Below, piece by piece: positions 29,917-37,622 of a stretch of 37,622 nucleotides of DNA. A model generated the notes under the pieces. That model did not search any database. It saw only the letters and a program-made list of their open reading frames with translations, and was not told where the DNA came from. Every line of letters starts with the position of its first letter. The stretch's first letter is position 1. Both the position numbers and the translations under genes were made by a program. The stretch is from Bacteroidota bacterium (GTDB taxonomy: Bacteria > Bacteroidota > Rhodothermia > Rhodothermales > JANQRZ01): assembly GCA_038746285.1 (NCBI GenBank), contig JBCDKT010000036.1, positions 1 to 37,622 on the forward strand, read 5' to 3'.

Positions 29917-31878
29917 ATGCCCGACACCTACCCCTTCGGCCAGGCCATCGCCTGGCAACCCGACCTGGCGCAGCGCACCAATCTCCACCGCTTCATGGAG
30001 CGCGTCGGTGTGGCCGACTACGAGGCTCTCCTCGCGTGGGCAACGGATGACGTAGGCCGGTTTTGGGATACCGTGCTGGACGACCTCGGGGTCGAGTTCT
30101 ACGAGCCGTACGGGCAGATCCTCGACACGTCGGACGGCATCGAGTTCGCACGATGGTGCGCCGGCGGGCGGATGAACATCGTCCACAACCTGCTCGACAA
30201 ATGGCAGGGCACGGAGGTCGCCGAGCGCGACGCGGTGCGGTGCGAGAGCGAGGCGGGCGCCGTGCGGACGCTGACCTACCGCGAACTGCACCGCGAGGTC
30301 GGTCGCTGTGCCTCGGCGCTCCGCACGCTCGGAATCGGGAAGGGCGATGCGGTCGGGCTGTACATGCCGATGACGCCGGAACTCATCGTCGCCTTCCTCG
30401 CGGTTGCCAAGATCGGCGGCGTGATCCTGCCGCTGTTCTCGGGCTACGGCGCGACGGCCGTCGCCACCCGTCTCGCCGACGGCAAGGCGAAAGCGCTCTT
30501 CGTCTCGAACGGCATGATGCGGCGCGGGCGGCAGGTCCCGATGAAGCCGACCGCCGACGAAGCCCTCGCCGACGCGCCGAGCGTGCAGCACGTTTTCGTC
30601 TACGAGCACGTCGCCGGCCTCGACGTACCCATCATGCGCGGGCGCGACCGGACGTGGGACGAACTGATGGCCCTCGCGAGCGACGACTCCGAATCGGTTG
30701 AGACCGAGCGGACGGACGCCGAGGACGTGGTGATGCTGATCTACACGAGCGGGACGACGGGCCGGCCGAAAGGCGCAGTCCACACCCACTGCGGCTTCCC
30801 GGTCAAGGCGGCGCAGGACATGGCGCACCCGATGGACCTCCGCCCGGGCGAGGTCATGTGGTGGATGAGCGACATGGGCTGGATGATGGGGCCGTGGCTC
30901 GTCTTCGGCACGCTCCTGAACGGCGCGACGATGGTGCTCTTCGACGGCGCGCCGGACTACCCCAAGCCGGACCGGACGTGGGCGCTCTGTGCCCGGCACG
31001 GCGTGACCCACCTGGGGCTGAGTCCCACGCTCGTCCGCTCCCTCATGCCGCACGGCACAGCACCCGTCGAGCGGCACGACCTCGCCGCGCTCCGCGCCGT
31101 CTGCTCGACCGGCAGCCCGTGGGATCCCGAAAGCTGGACGTGGCTCTTCGAGACCGTGCTCGGCGGGGCGAAGCCGATCCTCAACTACTCGGGCGGGACC
31201 GAGATCTCGGGCGGGATCGTCTGCGGGTCGTTCCTGACGCCGCTCAAGCCCGGCGCCTTCTCCGGCCCGGTCGTCGGGATGGATGCCGACGTGGTGAACG
31301 ACGAGGGCGAGCCGGTCCGCGGTGCCGTCGGCGAACTCGTCATCCGGCAGCCGTGGATCGGGATGACGCGCGGCTTCTGGGGCGACCGCGAGCGCTACCT
31401 CGACAGCTACTGGCGGCGGCACCCCGGCCTGTGGACCCACGGCGACTTCGCCGCCGTCGACAGCGATGGCCTGTGGTACATCCTCGGGCGAAGCGACGAC
31501 ACGATCAAGGTCGCCGGCAAGCGCCTCGGCCCGGCCGAGGTCGAGGCCGTCCTCAACGCGCACCCGGCGGTGCTGGAGAGCGCGGCCATCGGGGTCCCGC
31601 ACGATATCAAAGGCCAGGAGGTCGTCGCCTTCTGCGTCCTCGCTGGCGGGTACGACCCGAGCGAAGACCTGCGGGCGGAGTTGGTCGGGCGGCTCGTGGA
31701 CGCGCTCGGCAAGCCGCTCAAGCCGCGCGAGGTGAAGTTCGCTACCGCGCTCCCGAAGACGCGCAACGCCAAGGTCATGCGCCGCCTCATCCGCGCCGCC
31801 TACCTCGGCCTCGACCTCGGTGACACGTCGAGCCTCGAAGTGCCGGAGACGGTGGATGCGGTGCGGAACGCAGCATAG
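29917..31878 (+). CDS. Acetyl/acetoacetyl-CoA synthetase-like ligase
   Basis: This 653-residue ANL enzyme should form an acyl-CoA via acyl-AMP. It has an N-terminal ACAS-like region (about 1-95, PYGQILDTSDGIEFARWCAG), the P-loop YTSGTTGRPKGAVHTH (about 273-288), NYSGGTEISGGI, the hinge LGRSDDTIKVAGKRLGP and the catalytic Lys in PKTRNAKVMRR. The length and N-terminal region fit the acetate/acetoacetate group. Placed after hppD and hmgA, acetoacetate, an end product of tyrosine breakdown, is a sensible substrate, but acetate or propionate cannot be excluded. The ATG at 29917 (MPDTYPFGQAIAW) is preferred over the longer open frame. Confidence 0.85.
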   Translation: MPDTYPFGQAIAWQPDLAQRTNLHRFMERVGVADYEALLAWATDDVGRFWDTVLDDLGVEFYEPYGQILDTSDGIEFARWCAGGRMNIVHNLLDKWQGTEVAERDAVRCESEAGAVRTLTYRELHREVGRCASALRTLGIGKGDAVGLYMPMTPELIVAFLAVAKIGGVILPLFSGYGATAVATRLADGKAKALFVSNGMMRRGRQVPMKPTADEALADAPSVQHVFVYEHVAGLDVPIMRGRDRTWDELMALASDDSESVETERTDAEDVVMLIYTSGTTGRPKGAVHTHCGFPVKAAQDMAHPMDLRPGEVMWWMSDMGWMMGPWLVFGTLLNGATMVLFDGAPDYPKPDRTWALCARHGVTHLGLSPTLVRSLMPHGTAPVERHDLAALRAVCSTGSPWDPESWTWLFETVLGGAKPILNYSGGTEISGGIVCGSFLTPLKPGAFSGPVVGMDADVVNDEGEPVRGAVGELVIRQPWIGMTRGFWGDRERYLDSYWRRHPGLWTHGDFAAVDSDGLWYILGRSDDTIKVAGKRLGPAEVEAVLNAHPAVLESAAIGVPHDIKGQEVVAFCVLAGGYDPSEDLRAELVGRLVDALGKPLKPREVKFATALPKTRNAKVMRRLIRAAYLGLDLGDTSSLEVPETVDAVRNAA

Positions 31879-31962
31879 CAGCGCCGATCTGCACTACCAA
31901 CCGCCTGCTTGGAGCGTTACCTTCCGGCGCTCATTTTCTCCCTCGCTGCTCGCCGCTGACCG

Positions 31963-33672
31963 ATGCCTTTGCCCCGTCTGCTTGCCGTCCTGACCGCTGC
32001 CGTTACACTCGCCGGGTGCGCGGCTACGCGTCCTGCCGATCCGCTCCCGGAAGAGATCCCCACGCCGGTCGTCGAGACGACGGTCGTGGAAGAGACCGAA
32101 ACCGCTGAGGCTGAGGAAGAAGCATCGGTGGCCGATGCGGCGCTGCTGCCGGGGGCCGCGCCGCGCGAGTGGCTGATGCTGGACAAGACCGACGACAACG
32201 TCCGCGGCATCAGCGCCGACCGGGGCTACCGCGCCCTCGCCGGGCGCAGCCCGCAGCGGACGGTCGTCGTTGCCGTGATCGACTCGGGGATCGACACGAC
32301 GCACGCTGACCTGCGGGGCCGGATCTGGACCAACACCGATGAGGTCGCCGGCAACGGCGTCGACGACGACGGCAACGGCTACGTCGACGACCGGCATGGC
32401 TGGAGCTTTCTCGGCAACGCCGACGGCGAGAACATCCAGTACGACACCTACGAGGTGACGCGCGAGGTCGTCCGCCTCCGCCCGCTCTACCAGGACGCCG
32501 ACCCCGCCGCGTTCACCGAGGAGCAGTTGGAGGAATACGCCTACTACCAGCGCGCCGAGGAGAAGCTGGCGGCGCAGCAGGAGGAATACACCGGCCTGCT
32601 CGCGCAGATGCAGATGGTCGAGCAGGCAACTGAGCAGGCCGTCACCATCCTCCGCCCGACGCTCGGCGAGGGGCCGTACGCACCGGAAAAGCTCCAGCCC
32701 GGCATCATCGACAGCGAAGAGGTGCAGCGGGCGAAGGGGCTTCTGAACTACCTCGCCTCGAACGGCCTCACCCCGGACGATGTGACGCAGCAGCGCAAAC
32801 AGATCGCCAACGTCCTCGCCTACGGCTACAACACCGACTACGACCCGCGCCCGACGATCGGCGACGACCCGGCCGACCTCACCGAGCGTAGCTACGGCAA
32901 CGGCGACGTGCACGGCCCCTACCCCGGTCACGGTACCTCGGTCGCGGGCGTTATCGCAGCCGTCCGGGGCAACGGCGTCGGCACCGACGGCGTGGCGGAC
33001 AGCAGCGTCCTCATCATGCCGGTCCGCGCCGTCCCCAACGGCGACGAGCGCGACAAGGACATCGCCAACGCGATCCGCTACGCCGTCGACAACGGAGCCC
33101 TCGTGGTCAACATGAGCTTCGGCAAGTCGTACTCGCCGCAGAAGGCGGTCGTGGACGAGGCCGTGCGCTACGCCGAGGAGCGGGGCGTCCTCCTCGTCCA
33201 CGCGGCCGGGAACGGCTCGAAGAACCTCGACGCCGCCGACAACTTCCCGACCGCCGCGCTCGACGACGGCACGCGCGTGAGCAATTGGCTAGAAGTCGGG
33301 GCGACGACGTGGAGTGCGGACCCGTTCGCGGCGACGTTCACCAACTACGGCCAGACGAGCGTCGACCTCTTCGCCCCCGGGGCCGAGATCGACGTGCTCT
33401 CGCCCGGCGACGCCGTGGACCGCTCCGACGGGACGAGCGTGGCGGCTCCCGTCGTGAGCGGCATCGCGGCCCTGCTGCTGAGCTACTACCCGGACCTCTC
33501 CCCGCTCGACGTGCGCGGCATCCTGCTCGACTCGGCCGTCTCGTACGAGGGCACCACCGCGCTCCGCCCCGGCTCCGACGAGCGCGTCGACTTCGGGACG
33601 CTCTCGGCGACGGGTGGCGTGGTCAACCTCGGGCGCGCGGTCGAACTCGCCAACGCTCGGAGCGGAAGCTAG
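31963..33672 (+). CDS. Subtilisin-family (S8) lipoprotein protease
   Basis: The 569-residue protein has a lipoprotein signal with lipobox TLAGC (Cys19), so it is likely anchored in a membrane. A Glu/Thr-rich tether follows. The catalytic triad is D107 (VIDSGID), H323 (PGHGTSVAG) and S492 (DGTSVAAP), with NMSFGKSY and HAAGNGS supplying the oxyanion region. About 215 residues separate Asp from His, far more than in classical subtilisins. This insert includes a charged helical stretch (EEQLEEYAYYQRAEEKLAAQ) and is seen in a group of Bacteroidota S8 peptidases. There is no sorting domain. Its stop overlaps the converging gene by 4 bp. Confidence 0.93.
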   Translation: MPLPRLLAVLTAAVTLAGCAATRPADPLPEEIPTPVVETTVVEETETAEAEEEASVADAALLPGAAPREWLMLDKTDDNVRGISADRGYRALAGRSPQRTVVVAVIDSGIDTTHADLRGRIWTNTDEVAGNGVDDDGNGYVDDRHGWSFLGNADGENIQYDTYEVTREVVRLRPLYQDADPAAFTEEQLEEYAYYQRAEEKLAAQQEEYTGLLAQMQMVEQATEQAVTILRPTLGEGPYAPEKLQPGIIDSEEVQRAKGLLNYLASNGLTPDDVTQQRKQIANVLAYGYNTDYDPRPTIGDDPADLTERSYGNGDVHGPYPGHGTSVAGVIAAVRGNGVGTDGVADSSVLIMPVRAVPNGDERDKDIANAIRYAVDNGALVVNMSFGKSYSPQKAVVDEAVRYAEERGVLLVHAAGNGSKNLDAADNFPTAALDDGTRVSNWLEVGATTWSADPFAATFTNYGQTSVDLFAPGAEIDVLSPGDAVDRSDGTSVAAPVVSGIAALLLSYYPDLSPLDVRGILLDSAVSYEGTTALRPGSDERVDFGTLSATGGVVNLGRAVELANARSGS

Positions 33673-34097
33673 GCGTCGGGTGCGTTGAGGAGCGCTTCCC
33701 GGTGCTTCCATTCCAGCAGCGCCAACCCGCCGACGAATACCGCTTCGCCGGTCAGGTGGGCGAGACCGAGCCAGGTAGCCTGCTCGCGGAACGTCCACGC
33801 CAGCCCGAGGCAAACCGGCACCCACGCGAGGTTGGCGGCCACCAGCAGCTTGATGCCACTCCTCGGCCGCTCGGCCCGGCGGGCGAGCGAGAACGAGCAC
33901 GAGGCGTAGAGCAGGTTCACGACGCCCGTGAAGAGCAGCACCTTGTGGGGTAGCCCTTCGATCCGGCTGAGCCACCCGCTGAGCGCGAGAACGGTCACCC
34001 CAGCGACCCCGCCCGCGATGCAGTCCACCCACAGCAGCCGCCGGAGGATGTAGCGGGCGGCCTCAGCCGCTGACGATCTCTTCGAGCGTGATCGCAA
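33669..34097 (-). CDS. Small membrane protein, unknown function
   Basis: The 142-residue protein has about four helices, starting near residues 22-42 (LWVDCIAGGVAGVTVLAL), 53-70, 83-103 and 113-130. It resembles no family that I can name with confidence. The ATG at 34097 makes it overlap the FKBP gene by 35 bp on the same strand; a later start is possible but would remove the basic N-terminus (MRSRSKRSS). Its 3' end overlaps the S8 gene by 4 bp. Confidence 0.65.
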   Translation of the reverse strand: MRSRSKRSSAAEAARYILRRLLWVDCIAGGVAGVTVLALSGWLSRIEGLPHKVLLFTGVVNLLYASCSFSLARRAERPRSGIKLLVAANLAWVPVCLGLAWTFREQATWLGLAHLTGEAVFVGGLALLEWKHREALLNAPDA

Positions 34098-34497
34098 ACG
34101 TCAGGTCCTCGCCAGCCAGCGGGTGGTTGGCGTCGAGCGTCACGGCCTCGTCCGTCACCTCGGCGACACGCACCGCGAGCGACTGCCCGCTGGAATCGGT
34201 GAGTTCCAGTTCCTCGCCGACTTCAGGGTCGAGGTTCTCCGGGAACTGCTCCGGGGGCACGCTCAGCATCATCTCGTCCCGGCGCGGACCGTACGCCTGG
34301 TCCGCCGGAATCTCGACGGTCTGCGACTCGCCCGTGGCCATGCCGGTCACGGCCTCGTCGAAGCCCGCGATGACCTGCCCGCCGCCGACGGTGAACTCGA
34401 GTGGCGGCCGGCCGGCAGACGAGTCGAACTCGGTGCCGTCGGCGAGGGTGCCGGTGTAGTGGACGCGGACGGTGTCGCCTGCGGTGGCGTAGGACAT
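34063..34497 (-). CDS. SlyD-like FKBP peptidyl-prolyl isomerase
   Basis: This 144-residue protein is a single FKBP domain with an inserted flap, as in SlyD. VRVHYTGTLADGTEFDSS, PLEFTVGGGQVIAGFDEAV and the proline-binding EIPADQAYGPR form the FKBP part. The insert (about 75-120, LSVPPEQFPENLDPEVGEEL) gives chaperone activity in relatives. LDANHPLAGEDLTFAITLEE is the typical end. There is no signal peptide and no His-rich metal tail. It should act on Xaa-Pro bonds in the cytoplasm. It is followed by an overlapping small membrane-protein gene. Confidence 0.95.
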   Translation of the reverse strand: MSYATAGDTVRVHYTGTLADGTEFDSSAGRPPLEFTVGGGQVIAGFDEAVTGMATGESQTVEIPADQAYGPRRDEMMLSVPPEQFPENLDPEVGEELELTDSSGQSLAVRVAEVTDEAVTLDANHPLAGEDLTFAITLEEIVSG

Positions 34498-34529
34498 GGG
34501 TCTGGGCGTGTGGGTGGGTGAGGGTACGA

Positions 34530-34580
34530 GCGTGTGGGAGTTGGGAGCGCGCTACAGCAGGCCCCCATCCTCCCACACGC
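34530..34580 (-). terminator. Inverted repeat between the BI-1 and FKBP genes
   Basis: GCGTGTGGGAG (34530-34540) and CTCCCACACGC (34570-34580) form an 11-bp perfect stem with a 29-base loop. A second partial copy of the left arm lies at 34504-34517, so alternative pairings exist. It sits just after the stop of the Bax-inhibitor gene but lacks a T tract. Confidence 0.45.
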
Positions 34581-34587
34581 CCGACCG

Positions 34588-35277
34588 CTAGTTGCGGCTC
34601 ATCATCAGCCGGAGGACGTACCAGAACATCAGCGCGACCGAGGCGAAGAGTTCGAGCGACGCCGCGACGTGCCGGTCCTCGGGGTAGTCGCGGAGGATCT
34701 TCGAGGTATCGTAGAGGATCGCCGCGCCCGCGAGACCGATCATCGCGACCGAGAACCAGGTCCCGAGCTCGAAGCCGAACAGCACACCGGCCACAATGGC
34801 GACGATGGCGACGATGAAGCCCCACTTGAGGAGGCCGCCGAGGACCGAGAAGTCCTTGCCCGTCAGCACGGCGACCGCCGTGAGGCCGGTGAACCCGAGC
34901 AGCGTCACCCACGCCGCGCTGCCGATCACGCCGGGGGCGACGGTGTTAGCGATGTAGAGCAGCGGTACGAAGATGATCGCCTGGGCAAACACGAACCCGC
35001 CGAGCGCCGCGTACTGCGCGGCCGGCGAGAGGGCCGAGTGCGCCGTCCGGCTCGCGAACCAGCTCACGATCACGAACCCGCCGAGCACGAGCAGCCAGTT
35101 GACACTCAGCATCGCCTCGGCGATAGGAAATGCGAGGCCCGACTTGAAGAGGGCGACCTCGATGCCCGTGAAGAGCAGGATCGCGCCGAACAGGTGGAGG
35201 TAGGTCCGCGTGACAAACGCCGCCCGCGCCTCGGAACCGAGGGATGCGACGGGAGCGGAGAGATTGTAGGTATCCAT
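34588..35277 (-). CDS. Bax inhibitor-1 / YccA-family membrane protein
   Basis: The 229-residue protein has seven helices and the BI-1 fold motifs: VTRTYLHLFGAILLFTGI at the first helix, LLGFTGLTAVAVLTGKDFS, and the final LYDTSKILRDYP and SVALMFWYVLRLMM. Bacterial members include pH-sensitive calcium leak channels (BsYetJ) and the FtsH modulator YccA. The Asp in LYDTSKI is the conserved pore aspartate. The start gives MDTYNLSAP, a normal hydrophilic N-terminus. It is probably transcribed alone. Confidence 0.93.
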   Translation of the reverse strand: MDTYNLSAPVASLGSEARAAFVTRTYLHLFGAILLFTGIEVALFKSGLAFPIAEAMLSVNWLLVLGGFVIVSWFASRTAHSALSPAAQYAALGGFVFAQAIIFVPLLYIANTVAPGVIGSAAWVTLLGFTGLTAVAVLTGKDFSVLGGLLKWGFIVAIVAIVAGVLFGFELGTWFSVAMIGLAGAAILYDTSKILRDYPEDRHVAASLELFASVALMFWYVLRLMMSRN

Positions 35278-35361
35278 CGAAGATGTCGTCAGTGGGTTAG
35301 GAAGACGGACGAAACGCGCCGCCGGGCCCCAGAACCCGCACCGTCCGGCTCTCGTTCCCGC

Positions 35362-36540
35362 CTACCTATCGGATCGAAACAGAGAATCAAACGGGTCATC
35401 CTGGCCCGATACGGCGGCGGCCACGGTCCGGCCCATGCGGAAGCCGTAACCCATCCCGTGCCCGGTGAAGCCGCCGACCCACCACGCCTGATCTACGCCC
35501 GGCACGGTGCCGAACCGGGGTAGGCCGGTCGAGGAAAAGCCCATCGTCCCGCTCCAGCGCCGCGCGACGTCGGCACCGGCGAAGGCCGGGAAGTGGCGAT
35601 GGAGGTAGGCCTCGAGGTCAGCCTGAAGCGGCGCGGTCGCCGCATCTTCGTAGCCGACTTCGGCCTCGCGGTGGAGGTGCCGGGCACCGCCGAGGAGGAC
35701 TTCGCCCGTCGGGAGTTGGCGGATGTAGAAATAGCCCTCGTGCGAGTAGACCGGCAGGCCGAGCGCGTGCGGCTGCGGCGCGGTCGCCAGCATCTGGGCG
35801 CGGACGGGGCGAACGTGCTCGGCGAGGAGTGGGACGAGGCGCGGGAGGTAGGCGTTGAGCGCGAGAACGACGCGGCCGGCCTCCAGCGTGCCGCCACTCG
35901 TCACGAGCCGCACACCGTCGCCCGAAGGCTCGGCGCTCTGCACAGCGCAGTGCTCGACGACGCGGGCACCGCTCTGCTTAGCGAGGGCACGCACCGTGCG
36001 GACCGGGTGCAGCGCCGCTCCGCCCGCCACGCGCAGCGCGCCGAAGAACCCGACGCTTCCAATCTCGCGGTTGGCCTCATTCGGCGGCAGATACTCGGCC
36101 TCGACGCCGTCGGCTCGGAGCAAGTCGGCCGCCCGGCGTAGCCGCGCGTCTTCGGCCTCGTCGCCTGCTGCGGTCAAGCTTCCCGACGGCACCATCTCGA
36201 CCTCTGCGCCGCCAAGCGCTTCGACGAGACCGTCGCGGTTCTCCTGGGTGAACTGCCACAGCCGGCGGGCTACCTCTGCGCCGCGCTCCTCGGCCGTGCG
36301 GGCGAAGTCGGCGTCGGTGCCCTGGAGCAAGAACCCGGCGTTGCGCCCGCTCGCACCGCTCGCCAGCCGGCCCCGCTCGACGAGCACCACGTCGAGGTCC
36401 GACTCAAGCTGCCGGAGCCAGTGGGCCGTCGAGGCTCCCGCGATGCCGCCCCCGACAACCGCCACGTCGCAGCGGCTCGGGGGCTCGCCAGCCGTAGCCA
36501 CACCCGGCGCGTCCGCTTGCCAGTGGGAAACCGTTGCCAT
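35362..36540 (-). CDS. FAD-dependent DAO-type amine/amino-acid oxidoreductase
   Basis: This 392-residue flavoprotein belongs to the D-amino-acid-oxidase-like group. The nucleotide-binding motif is VVGGGIAGASTAHWL (about 29-43), followed by SGASGRNAGFLLQG, a pattern shared with gamma-glutamylputrescine oxidase and sarcosine-oxidase relatives. The second FAD contact lies near the C-terminus (WVGGFTGHGMGYGF). It probably oxidises a primary or secondary amine or an amino acid, giving hydrogen peroxide or reduced carrier; the substrate is not determined. Its ATG shares one base with the stop of the upstream AcuI-like gene, so the pair is an operon. Confidence 0.9.
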   Translation of the reverse strand: MATVSHWQADAPGVATAGEPPSRCDVAVVGGGIAGASTAHWLRQLESDLDVVLVERGRLASGASGRNAGFLLQGTDADFARTAEERGAEVARRLWQFTQENRDGLVEALGGAEVEMVPSGSLTAAGDEAEDARLRRAADLLRADGVEAEYLPPNEANREIGSVGFFGALRVAGGAALHPVRTVRALAKQSGARVVEHCAVQSAEPSGDGVRLVTSGGTLEAGRVVLALNAYLPRLVPLLAEHVRPVRAQMLATAPQPHALGLPVYSHEGYFYIRQLPTGEVLLGGARHLHREAEVGYEDAATAPLQADLEAYLHRHFPAFAGADVARRWSGTMGFSSTGLPRFGTVPGVDQAWWVGGFTGHGMGYGFRMGRTVAAAVSGQDDPFDSLFRSDR

Positions 36541-37526
36541 CAGGCGTTGACGTCCACTACGATCCGCCCCTGCGTCTCGCCGCGCGTGATCTTCTCGCTG
36601 AAGTCGACCACCTCGCCGAGTCCGATTGTCTGCTGCATGGCGTCCAGATCGTCGCTCGTGAGCAGGTCAGCCAGGCGATCCCAGGCTGCGCGGCGGCGCT
36701 CCGGCGGGCAGGTGTTGGAGTCGACCCCGAGGAGGTTTACGCCGCGCAGGATGAACGGGAAGACAGTCGTGGAGAGTTCGTGGCTCTGGGCGAGGCCGTA
36801 GGCGGCGACGCTGCCGTGGCGGTCGGTCTGCGCGAGGAGCGTGGCGAGCGTCTTCCCGCCCACGCCGTCGACCGCGCCAGCCCACCGCGCTTTTTCCATC
36901 GGCCGCGCCGGTCCGTCCCCGAGTTCGTCGCGCCTGATGATGCGGCTCGCGCCGAGCGTGCGGAGGTAGCCATGCGCCGACGGAGTGCCGGTCGAGGCGA
37001 CTGCGTCGTACCCGAGCCGGGCCAACAAGGCGACGGCTAGGCTCCCGGCCCCGCCCGAGGCGCCCGTCACGACAACCTCGCCGCTTGCAGGCGTGACCCC
37101 GTGCTCTTCGAGCGCCGTCACCGCCAGCACCGCGGTAAACCCAGCCGTGCCGATCGCCATCGACTCGTGCAGGCTCAGCCCGTCCGGCAGAGCGACGAGA
37201 TGCTCGGCGCTGGCCCGGGCGCGCTCAGCGAAGCCGCCCCACCGGTCCTCGCCGGTCCCCCACCCGGTCAGGATCACCGCATCGCCCGGCGCGAACCGGT
37301 CGCTCTCCGACGCCGCGACGGTCCCGGCGAGGTCGATCCCCGGCACGAACGGGAAGGTGCCGCGCACGATCTTGCCCTTGCCGGTGACCGCGAGGCCGTC
37401 CTTGTAGTTGAGGCTCGAATAGGCCACGTCGATCAGCACGTCGCCTTCGGGCAACTCGGCCTCGTCTACCTCGGTGAGCGCGGCGCGCAGGCCGTCGTCG
37501 GCTTGGGTGAGGAGCAGGGCGGTCAT
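36540..37526 (-). CDS. AcuI/YhdH-type zinc-free MDR reductase
   Basis: The 328-residue medium-chain reductase has AYSSLNYKDGLAVTGKG and FPFVPGIDLAGTV, typical of the YhdH/YhfP quinone-oxidoreductase subgroup that includes AcuI, the NADPH-dependent acrylyl-CoA reductase. The Rossmann loop is VTGASGGAGSLAV (about 153-165). The structural and catalytic zinc cysteines of alcohol dehydrogenases are absent. GVDSNTCPPERRRAAWDRLA near the C-terminus also fits. Acryloyl-CoA is the best-known substrate of the group, but other enoyl compounds are possible. It is the first gene of a two-gene operon, and its ATG lies 4 bp from a tandem repeat. Confidence 0.92.
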   Translation of the reverse strand: MTALLLTQADDGLRAALTEVDEAELPEGDVLIDVAYSSLNYKDGLAVTGKGKIVRGTFPFVPGIDLAGTVAASESDRFAPGDAVILTGWGTGEDRWGGFAERARASAEHLVALPDGLSLHESMAIGTAGFTAVLAVTALEEHGVTPASGEVVVTGASGGAGSLAVALLARLGYDAVASTGTPSAHGYLRTLGASRIIRRDELGDGPARPMEKARWAGAVDGVGGKTLATLLAQTDRHGSVAAYGLAQSHELSTTVFPFILRGVNLLGVDSNTCPPERRRAAWDRLADLLTSDDLDAMQQTIGLGEVVDFSEKITRGETQGRIVVDVNA

Positions 37527-37530
37527 GGGA

Positions 37531-37622
37531 CGGTGGACGGTCAGACGGTGGACGGTCAGACGGTGGACGGTCAGACGGTGGACGGTCAGACGGTGGACGG
37601 TCAGACGGTGGACGGTCAGACG
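37531..37622. repeat. 15-bp tandem repeat at the right edge
   Basis: Six perfect copies of CGGTGGACGGTCAGA are followed by two bases of a seventh at the window end, so the true number is unknown. The array starts 4 bp upstream of the AcuI-like start codon and therefore occupies its leader and perhaps its promoter. Confidence 0.97.

Noticed and set aside
28533-31602. Long minus-strand open frames opposite hmgA and the CoA-ligase gene
   Set aside because: They mirror the third-codon GC bias of well-identified plus-strand genes and show no recognisable domain.
31880-31931. AGCGCCG/CGGCGCT as a terminator after the CoA-ligase gene
   Set aside because: Only 7 bp of stem across a 38-base loop; TTTTC follows but the structure is too weak to claim.
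31894-33201. A 435-codon minus-strand open frame opposite the S8 protease gene
   Set aside because: The product is a Val/Asp/Arg-rich shadow without motifs; the plus-strand triad is unambiguous.
1-37622. CRISPR array, tRNA, rRNA, transposase or integrase
   Set aside because: The tandem repeats have no unique spacers and no RNA gene or recombinase motif was found on either strand.

Overview
The window is about 37.6 kb of very GC-rich bacterial chromosome, coding on both strands with short intergenic gaps. The gene content points to the Rhodothermota (Rhodothermales/Rubricoccaceae side of the Bacteroidota). Two secreted proteins end in the YPNPF...DVLGRRV type A sorting domain of type IX secretion cargo. 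DUF5687 and DUF5686 proteins and a lipoprotein S8 peptidase are present, and Shine-Dalgarno sites are scarce. This placement is inferred from protein families only. Both window edges lie inside short tandem repeats, so they look like assembly break points.

Layout. 139-2327 (+) is an ABC exporter pair (DUF5687 permease and ATPase), facing a GT-C-like membrane protein (2302-3948, -). 4144-5089 holds a 41-residue membrane microprotein and a divergent PIN toxin/antitoxin module. The module is bracketed by a 59-bp direct duplication that contains the 3' end of mutS; full-length mutS follows (5094-7820, -). 7935-11848 (-) carries a small membrane protein, an MmcQ/YjbR protein, a DUF5686 outer-membrane protein and another small membrane protein. 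12013-14013 (+) is a secreted protein with an internal duplication, closed by a strong hairpin terminator. 14109-16349 (-) encodes a DoxX protein with a cysteine tail, a rhomboid protease and a Nudix hydrolase. 16466-18121 (+) is a secreted beta-propeller protein.

The most notable region is 18157-26806 (-), six genes, of which the last five overlap or abut in sequence. In transcription order they are a UbiA-family prenyltransferase, an ATP-grasp/phosphohistidine phosphotransferase built like rifampin phosphotransferase, a BtaA-like (DUF3419) aminocarboxypropyl transferase, a fused phytol-kinase-like/DUF92-like membrane kinase, a GNAT protein and an OleC-like adenylate-forming ligase. Together they can be read as a pathway that activates a prenyl alcohol to its diphosphate, transfers it to an acceptor and decorates the product. 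I do not recognise this as a described pathway. Immediately beyond it, transcribed away, lie hppD and hmgA (27255-29843, +). HPPD makes homogentisate, the prenyl acceptor in tocopherol and plastoquinone synthesis, so a prenylated-homogentisate product is a testable possibility. The plainer reading is tyrosine catabolism, supported by hmgA and by a following acetoacetyl/acetyl-CoA synthetase-like gene (29917-31878).

The rest is an S8 lipoprotein protease (31963-33672, +), then on the minus strand a small membrane protein, a SlyD-like FKBP isomerase, a Bax-inhibitor-1 family protein, a DAO-type FAD oxidoreductase and an AcuI/YhdH-type reductase. The reductase start codon lies 4 bp from a 15-bp tandem repeat that runs off the window. 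No rRNA, tRNA, CRISPR array, transposase or prophage gene was recognised. No gene-free stretch exceeds 300 bases.
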